Below are positions 56,725-64,000 of a DNA stretch of 64,000 nucleotides, in pieces. Origin of the DNA: Rhabdophis nuchalis (taxonomy: Eukaryota > Chordata > Lepidosauria > Squamata > Natricidae); contig CM077644.1 of assembly GCA_039707465.1 (NCBI GenBank), positions 195,893,962-195,957,961 on the forward strand, given 5' to 3'. The notes beneath the pieces were generated by a model. The model saw nothing but the letters and a program-made list of their open reading frames with translations. It had not been told where the DNA came from and ran no database searches. The first letter of the stretch is position 1, and each line of letters starts with the position of its first letter. The translations under genes were made by a program, and so were the position numbers.

Positions 56725-58340
56725 TTTAGGGGAATAATAAAATAAATATTTTAAAAAATATAAAAGATAAAAATATGGAAAATAAACATAAAATAAGAAC
56801 AAAAGGAAGAACTGGCATAGGAGGTCTACTACCTGAACCCACTCCCTCCTCTTTCTATAATTTCATTAGGTAAATAAATGCCACAATTGTTGCTAAAATC
56901 AGAACAACAACAAACAGGAGGAATAAAAACAAGAGCAAATGCAAGAACAATTCAATATAAAATGTATATGATCAGCCACACTAAGTAATAACTCCAGAAA
57001 TATTTAATTATACCCATCAACTATGGCCCTGTACATTCTCGAGGGGGAGAAAAAACAGAAGAAAAAGAAACATTATCATAATGGTCTCCTGGCATTTTAG
57101 GTCTCCATTGCAATGCTGACTATTTTCTGGTAGGAAGAAGATTGATGGCTTCCTGCTATGATTAGGAGCAGAAAGCCAAGATTATTTTAAATACCAGCCA
57201 GCTGATCAGGATGATAGCTAGTAGAAAAGATCTATAGAGCCTCCCATGGTGTAGTCTTCATGCTTGAAGGCCACATATTTTCTGTGATGTAAATTATTCT
57301 CTGGAACAATGTTATGAAATATTTGAAGTGGCATTAGAGATTGTGAAACAGAGTAAGAGTGCAGGAGAAATTTACTTTGAGTGCAAAGTAACTGTTAGAA
57401 AATCCCCAGGAAGGACAGGCAAAAAAAAAAAGTAGGATGGGGGGGGGAGGAATGGAGAAAGGTTGGTGGATTTTTTTTTTCCTGGAACCCAATTTAAATT
57501 TAAATGATTGATCTGTTCTGAAAGAAGGGAATGGAGAGGACAAAAGAATATAAATAGCCTTTTGTCTCCTCTTCCTTCTCAATTCCCTGCAGGTTCCCAA
57601 CTGTCTGTAGCATGCTTTAGTTACAAAACACTGAATGCTTTAGGCAAACGGGCTAGAAACAAACATTTCTTCCGAAAGAACAGTGATTTGTTCTTGTCAG
57701 TACAAACAAAAGGAACACGCAGTGCTGAGCCTGGGACATCCTATAAGGTGTCTGATATTTGCAAAACAGGCTTTCTGTTCAAAACCACGGAGAGTGCGCC
57801 ACTGATTGAATTTGGACCATTATGTTCAAATTGCTGTTGGAGAACACCCAGGAAAAGGCAATGTCAAGCATACCTATTGGTGCTTCTATTCCCATTTGGC
57901 TTCTGTTTGTTTTTGGATCAGGAGAGGGAGTAGCGAAATGCAAACATTTGCATAGCAAATATTCCTATGGGCGGAGGGGAGAATCATCTAGGCAAAATCT
58001 ATTAAACTCCAGCATTTGTTTCAAGGATTATGTATGTGGCTGATTACAGAGGAAAGGAGCAGAGACTGCTATTAATTCATTATTTATGAAATGTACCCCT
58101 AGCCTTCAGTGCACAATTGTTTTCTGATTTACAACAAACACTAAAACAATGCAATAAGTCTTGAATTCAAAAGATGAGCACCATAAAACCAACTACCTGT
58201 ACAATAATAACAGTAATAACAATAAACAAGGTTTATTAAGCATTTATTAAAATATACAAATGTGAACTATTATATTCAATGTGTTGGGTGATATATTAAT
58301 ATTAATTACAATGACATATTAAGTAAATACATTAAACCGT
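56725..58340. other. No recognised feature
   Basis: A poly(A) run at 57420-57431, a poly(G) run at 57440-57447 and a poly(T) run at 57472-57480 are present. The 141-aa frame at 57508-57933 has no domain that I can identify and is not supported by splice signals. Confidence 0.4.
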
Positions 58341-58883
58341 TGTTGGAAGAAAAATCCCCTCCAGTTCCAAGCTGGGAGAAAGGCACTAGCAATAAAATGG
58401 AGGCTGATTGAAAAGAAGGACTCTATTGATGAGCAGAACGAACCATAGCATGCAGTTCTGGAACAGCTGACAAATTAGCTTAATGAGTGTAAGGATTTTT
58501 ATAGTTTGCAGGGGGTTGTGCAATGGAGGAAGTCTGGTGTCTTTTGCTATTTCAATGGTTATAGGTTAATCTTATTATGTCCTAAAGGACATGTCTCTGT
58601 TCTTAAAATTTTGGTGGAGGGGGATGTAAATTCTTAACCCTATCATTTGGAGCTGAAGGTGTTTTGTTTGTGAATAGGCTGCACTGGATTTCTTAATGGG
58701 CACAAAATATTCATCTTTAAAGACTTCAGGTATCTGCTGGAGGCTACTAAGAAAGACTGGGGTTGCTTTCTGCCTTTAAGAACATGTTTCTCCATTTCTC
58801 CTTTGGAGACATATAATATTCTGCCTCTTTTAATATCCCCCAAATATTTCATTCTCTAGAGGGATGTGTGATTACTTCTTACA
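58341..58883 (+). repeat. LTR-like repeat, copy 1
   Basis: It starts TGTTGGAAGAAAAATC and ends near acttcttaca, giving TG...CA limits. It shares cagttccaagctgggagaaag at the start and catgtttctccatttctcc with tataatattctgc near the end with the copy at 59873-60369. No gag, pol or env sequence lies between or beside the copies, so a solo LTR of an endogenous retroelement is the most likely explanation. The superfamily is unknown. Confidence 0.55.
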
Positions 58884-58884
58884 T

Positions 58885-59420
58885 CATATTTTATTGTTTG
58901 TTTGTTTGTTTGTTTACTAAATGTATGTGCCTCACATCTCATCAGAGATGACTCTGGGTGGCTTACAAACATATTAAATAAGAATATTAAATAAAGTTAA
59001 ACATTAAAATAATATTAATTTATTTTTAAATATATAAATTTATACATATATTTATTCATAGATTTTGAGCCTTTAAAATTTAAATTGATCAAGAGAATAA
59101 AAATGTCCTTCTGGGGAAAGAACTCAGAATGTTACATCCATTATTGTACTTCCTTGTAATTGAGTTTTCTCCAGCGCCACAATTCAAAAATATGAATTTA
59201 TATTTTATTTTATTTTATTTATTTTATTAAATTTATACCCCGCCCTTCTCCTTGTTAGGACCCAGGGCGGCGCACAGGCATTATTAAAACCACAAAAATA
59301 CAATAAATATCAATTTAAAATATATTAAATTAGATTAATTCATTCCTTTATTCATAAAATATATGAATTAGATTAATTCATTCCTTCTGAAAACCTGGTT
59401 TTCACAGTAAGGAGGAGAAG
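58885..59420 (-). repeat. Two CR1/L2-type LINE 3' tails
   Basis: At 58893-58990 a TTTG run is followed by a decayed tail (gatgactctgggtggcttac). At 59200-59330 TTTTA repeats are followed by accccgcccttctccttg and acccagggcggcgcacagg, the reversed 3' UTR signature of the family. A 30-base direct duplication (tgaattagattaattcattcc) is at 59330-59388. Confidence 0.75.
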
Positions 59421-59872
59421 AAAAAAGAACAAAAGTTTATGTCTTCACATTTATTTATTTTTTTGGTCTACATTGTCATTTTCTTCCAAGAAGCAGACAT
59501 GTATTTGTTTTATGACTATATAATCATCACTGAACTTTTGAATTTAGGAAGATAAAGTCTATTACTACTTCAATTTCTTCACCGATTACTATTGGATTGA
59601 CCTCAATTGTTGATTTAATCCTTAAAGGCTTTTTTAAAGTGCAAAGCAAAGGATTTGTGTTTATATTCTTTTATTTCACTTTCCAAAAGGAGGTTAAGTT
59701 CTACTTAGCTTGGCCATCAGCATATCTGAAATGGATGTTGTTTCTTCCAATAATTTTAATCCAAAATTTTATTTGGGTTGATCCAACAGTTCTCTTGATA
59801 TGTTATGCATTATCTTGATATGTTACACAGTACATGTTGTAAAAAGAAGGTATCTGCTTTCCCAATTTTGAA
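59421..59872. other. No recognised feature
   Basis: AT-rich sequence between the LINE tails and the second LTR-like repeat. Confidence 0.35.
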
Positions 59873-60369
59873 CTGTTGGAAAAAATGTCAACCTGGATTC
59901 AGTTCCAAGTGGGAAGAAAGACACTATAAACACAGAGACTGCTTGGAAAGATGGTTTAATGCCTTGGAGCTCCTGAGTGAAAAAGGAGAGAGATGCTGAG
60001 AGTCCCTGGGTTTTATGCCCCCTCTAGGCTTTGAACTTGCTAAGGCACAGGAAGAGTATTCTGTTGTCAGAGGTCATAGCTAGCTTTGTAGGTTGTGTGC
60101 TAAGTTTGATTGAAACTTGGTGGGTGGTGGAATGAAGGGCAATGAAATGCCCCTTCAGGGTAGATCTTTGTTAGGTAGAATGAGTATAATAGACTGGCTC
60201 AAACCTTAATGGCCCATTGACAAAGGGGGGGGGATTAAGAGTGAGTCTGTTTCCTGCCTAAAAACATGTTTCTCCATTTCTCATTCAGGGAAATATAATA
60301 TTCTGCTTTTTTAATATTTCCTAGGATATTTCATTTTTCTAGTAGAGGGGTGGGTGCTAACTTCCTTCA
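59873..60369 (+). repeat. LTR-like repeat, copy 2
   Basis: It starts TGTTGGAAAAAATGTC and ends near acttccttca. It is collinear with copy 1, with matching words attcagttccaag, catgtttctccatttctc, gaaatataatattctgc and tctagtagagggg. The central part differs, so the copies are old or belong to different subfamilies. Confidence 0.55.
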
Positions 60370-61670
60370 GAACCATTTCATTGCTTTATGACTCATTTGT
60401 TGCTTCCTAGTCATCATTTGAATTCTTCAATAGGCAAGTGAAGTGGTCTGTTATGCCCATATTTTTAAGAGCTACTCACAATGTGTTATGTTTTGCAAAG
60501 AAAAAACCACTGTATATGCCATTTTTTGATTTCCTGTGCCTTTTTTCATTCGCGGTTAGAATGGAAACTTGAGCGTCTCTGCCTCTTCTAAATCTAGCTT
60601 GAATAATTGGCAGCTCTTGTCCTGCCAAAATCTGGAATGCTGACATCTGAACTTCAAATTTTTAAGTACTATATAATGTTGTGGCTGAAATGAAAAAGAA
60701 TATGTTTTTAGGAAATCTGGACCTATGGATGTAACAGAGACCAGGTTCAGCTTTATATTTGCATAAAGCTATAATAACGAAGGAAATTATTCCTTCCCAA
60801 AATATCTCTATTCTTTCCCTGCTTAAAAAAAATTCTCTCCTTAATAAAGGTGAAATGAAATTGACTAGAGGCAGTGGAGATTCAGTCTGTGCAATTGTCT
60901 AAGGCAAAGGAAAAGGTAACAATATAACTAAGCAAAACTGCAGACACTCCAATCCATCAATGTTCCTCTGATTGTTCAGAAGGGATAATGGCAATTTCTA
61001 GCACTATTGCCACCTTTAAAAATGTGATTGTCCATAGCAGTAAAAGAGCTCTTAGTTGAAGTGTCTTTGAATATTAGTAGCTCTGGTTGGTAGTTATGTT
61101 GTTGATTTGAGCTCTGAGCCTGGCAATTTGGTTGCTAAGCTCTCAGTGCACAATCAAAATTTATCTAGTTTCCCTTCTAAGGTTATAAACTCCTGGCAGT
61201 GAATTAGAGCCATATAATTTCCCACTCTACAATTCAAAATTTTTAAAGGTATTCCTTTTCTTTTGTTCTATGTTCCTCTCCTTCATTAATAAGAGCCCAA
61301 CAACCTTCCCATAAATTGCTTACCTTCCTCCTCAGATTTCTGCTCCATTTTTTCACCTTCCATGACACTAACAAGTATGATTGATAAATGCAGTTCTTCA
61401 CAGATGCAAACATTTTTAGCATTGCCCTTTTTTTTTAGTTGTGGAATCTAAATTCATATTTTCCAGTCCCTTGCCCACTTTTATTATGCTTTTCCTGTCT
61501 GCTTAGCAACCACAGGTGGTCCTTTGACTGCATCATCTTGCAAGGTTTTAAATAGTTTGGCTGGTATTTCATCAACTCCTGCAGCTTTATTGTTAGCAAT
61601 ATTTTTAGAGCACTTAATTACAGTTTCCAGAATGTTTGAAACTGTTCAGTGATCAAGGCTTTGCACCAGT
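60370..61670. other. No recognised feature
   Basis: AT-rich sequence. No element ends or coding domains were recognised. Confidence 0.4.
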
Positions 61671-61752
61671 GGTGGGATTCAATTTTTTTTTACTACCGGT
61701 TCTGTGAGCATGGCTTGGTGAGCATGGTGTGGCTTGGTGGGCATGGCTTGGT
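61671..61752 (+). repeat. Truncated hAT MITE, left end only
   Basis: It starts cagtggtgggattcaattt and continues with accggttctgtgagcatgg and tggcttggtgggcatgg, matching the left part of the element at 15841. The right end is missing. Confidence 0.8.
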
Positions 61753-61754
61753 TT

Positions 61755-62540
61755 GAGTCCAATAATGAAATAGAAACAAGATGTTCAGCTGGTTTTAGAA
61801 AAGGCTAAGGATCATAAAACCTTATTGTTGATGCATGGCAGATAAATGAGAAGGTCAAAGGATATCAAGAACAAGTGAATATGTGCTTTAATGCCTATAG
61901 AAAGGCCTTCATTTCTGTCAACAATATCAAGCCTTGGAATACTCTTAGAAAAATAGGAATCCAAACACAACCATACAAAACCTGTACATAGGCCAGGAAG
62001 CCAAAGGCTCAGTGGGGCATAATGTGACATAACTCATAGTACACTGATGACATTACCCTGGACTGAAAATGCAAATGGTCTGTAAATTCAAGTAATGAAA
62101 ATGAAGGACCACAGTGAAGGAAAATGGGAGTAAGATTCAGTTAATAACAACAAGTGAAGCAACTAGCCTCAGAATTGAAGATAAAGACATTAGTAGTTAG
62201 TTTCTAGTTTTTAAGGTAAACTATAAACAGGAAAGGAAACAATAGGCAAGAAATCTGCTGCTGGCTAGTACTTGGTAGGAAATCAGTGAAGGCTTTGAAA
62301 AAGAAATTCAGATGCTCTGACATGTCTATGCCTATAGAGACCGGAAACATGCAGACAAGGCTTTCCCTGTGGCAGGCAATAGATGTGACTATTGAAGGAG
62401 CGGTATAGAAAGAATATTGATGTTTTTGAACCTTGGTGTTGGAAAAGACTCCTGGGAATACCACAGAAAGGAAGGAAAACAAATGTATCAAAGCACAACC
62501 AATCCAGAGTTTTTGTTCAAGGTACAAATCATTGACTATC
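61755..62540 (+). pseudogene. BovB/RTE LINE remnant
   Basis: In shifting plus frames the text includes KAFISVNNIKPWNTLRKIGI (compare the AFDCVDHNKLW region of BovB reverse transcriptases), then NLYIGQEAKGSVGH (61985-62025), KRNSDALT with DVFEPWCWKRLLGIPQ near 62420-62460, and SRYKSLTIIF-type text. The order matches the reverse transcriptase and C-terminal region of BovB. Internal deletions and many stops make it inactive. BovB is the partner LINE of the Sauria SINEs seen at 1 and 46650. The 226-aa reverse frame over this region is an antisense artefact. Confidence 0.75.
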
Positions 62541-63559
62541 ATATTTTGAACACATTTTGTGAAAACCCTTCTTCCTTGAGAGATCATTAGGAATACACAA
62601 TAAGACCAATGCTTTATAATGGGAGGGAGATAGAAACAGTTTTCATAAATTTTATGAATTAGTCTTTTGACAGGAGGAAAATATAAAAGCTTTTTCAGTG
62701 TTGCATCATTTACGAGAACTCTTAAATTAGTTTTTCTGTCCATGCCTTGTTTCATTTTTTTGTTAGATGAGCTGGGTAGTAGCAATTGCATTTTGTCAAA
62801 TGGGCTAATAGCATTTTTCTCAACAATGGTTAAGGAAGATAAGTTACTGACTAATTTAGCTTGGTCAAAATATGAAGCCAGCATGTATTTTCCATACCAC
62901 TATAAACAAACTGGGGGAAACTTCTGAATGGTGAGAGACACCACTCTGCCTCCAGTCCTTCTGGAGCTACCATTCCCATCATTAATTTTCCAAAGCTGAA
63001 AGTCACACCAAGTGAATTTTGCCATTTTGCTTTTCGATTTCATCAACATAGTTTTAAGGAGCTGGAAACTGGAAAGAGATGCTGTGGGATTGAATAGGCT
63101 CTGCAGACTATGGATTATCCAGCCTGGTTATAAGCAAAGCAAATAAAATACATTAAGACTTACTATTATACCATATGCCATTAATAGCTGCAGATGTGAA
63201 TGTGAGTGTACCATAGGTTCTAATGATAAAGCTTAGTTCGGGCTAAAAATAGGGGCCAAGTGCTTCAGAGTAAATATTTTCCAGTAAAATCTATAATTGA
63301 TCATTCAAATTACACTTTCATATTAGTGTAGAAAGACCCCACAGTGGAGCAATGGCTTCCTGGAGGAGATGTACAGAAAAGACAAGTGATAGGAAGTGGG
63401 GAAGAGAGTGTGGGATCTGGTAGGACGGGAAGCAGGTTCAAGGTCTGTAAAAACACAGCAGGACAGGAAGTGAAGCATGGGATGCCGTGAGGGTGGGGTG
63501 GGGGCAGGCCAGGTGATGTGTGAGCTGTAAAGGTGCTGCAGTGTGGTCCTTGGTCCTTG
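62541..63559. other. No recognised feature
   Basis: Mixed-composition DNA, moderately GC-rich at 63340-63560. No supported genes. Confidence 0.35.
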
Positions 63560-63742
63560 CTAGGTTTCCCAGGGCCTCTCCCACTTGAGGCACCTCATGT
63601 TCTGCTTAATGATCACTTAATAACTGCAATGAGGGATTGGGGTCATTAAGCAAGCTGATCACGTGGGTACCTTACTTAACAACTTGTGACTATAATGGGC
63701 AGACCCCAATACACTCAGGTTGAGGGCTACTTGTACATTTTT
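63560..63742 (+). repeat. Decayed pogo/Tigger-like element, right part
   Basis: The words tcacttaataactgcaatga and caacttgtgactataatgg and the right end ggttgagggctacttgta, which read inward resembles the caggtagtcc terminus, point to the family at 16411 and 18594. The left end is unclear. Confidence 0.45.
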
Positions 63743-64000
63743 CCATTACTCTGAAGCCTCCCTGGCTTCCCATTGTTTTTTGTTAAGTGAAATGAAAAAA
63801 TTCTGGGGAAGAATTCTTTAATAATATCTTCTCTTAGAACCCTAATGGAAATGTGAGGAGCCAGGAAAATAACAGACTACTTGAGAAATGATTATAGAAG
63901 GAATGGAGGACATGTTTACCTATCCCCTAGCTACTTCCTAGCTCAAAAGTGCAAGAACAGTAATTGAAAGTGGACTGATAGGGAAAATACATATACTTTT
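63743..64000. other. No recognised feature
   Basis: AT-rich sequence to the window end. Confidence 0.35.

Noticed and set aside
57508..57933. 141-codon plus frame
   Set aside because: No domain recognised and no exon signals. Kept as non-coding.
62204..62884. 226-codon reverse frame
   Set aside because: It lies antisense to the BovB remnant and has no domain.

Overview
This is a vertebrate genomic window with the repeat profile of a squamate reptile, most likely a snake. It holds Sauria-type tRNA SINEs, a BovB/RTE LINE remnant, CR1/L2-type LINEs, R2/R4-type LINE remnants, a Penelope-like element with a GIY-YIG nuclease, L1-type ORF1-only elements, many short hAT elements with perfect 8-bp target duplications, and long CTTT, GT and ATT microsatellites. 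The species call is inference from this mix. There are no bacterial genes, operons, CRISPR arrays or confident RNA genes.

Host coding sequence is sparse. I can support two plus-strand exons, an internal one at 40555-40648 and a terminal one at 44735-44953. Both are open in compatible phase and have good splice signals. Together they give the C-terminus of an unrecognised protein with a charged coiled coil. A poly(A) signal follows at 45189. The 4.1-kb intron is filled with transposons. Most of the rest looks like repeat-laden intron or intergenic DNA.

Layout: 1-7.2 kb has a Sauria SINE, a 1.5-kb hAT element with a microsatellite and a GC-rich inverted repeat, a truncated LINE, another hAT copy and a CR1 tail next to its own inverted copy. 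7.8-10.2 kb has a terminal-repeat element split by an ORF1-only L1-type element with 17-bp target duplications. 10.8-15.4 kb is a near full-length CR1/L2-type LINE with an uninterrupted endonuclease-reverse transcriptase frame. 15.8-25.3 kb has hAT and terminal-repeat elements, an R2/R4-type LINE remnant, a 270-bp near-palindrome and a Penelope-like element whose 5' part is inverted. 28-34 kb has a second ORF1-only element and a 1-kb hAT element. 38-45 kb has a second R2/R4-type remnant, the host exons, two hAT elements sharing one target site, and LINE and Penelope-tail fragments. 46-64 kb has a Sauria SINE, an apparent LINE-LINE chimera, a SINE with an L2-like tail, a LINE tail grown into an ATT microsatellite, an 85-bp L1 stub, two LTR-like repeats and a decayed BovB LINE.

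The most interesting object is the pair of ORF1-only (half-L1-like) retroelements. They share a GC-rich 5' region, ORF1, a short 3' region and a terminal motif that also ends a truncated L1-type insertion at 56.1 kb. This suggests a lineage without ORF2 that is moved by L1 machinery. Other points of note are the intact LINE, the twin-priming-like inversion in the Penelope-like element and the tandem hAT insertions.
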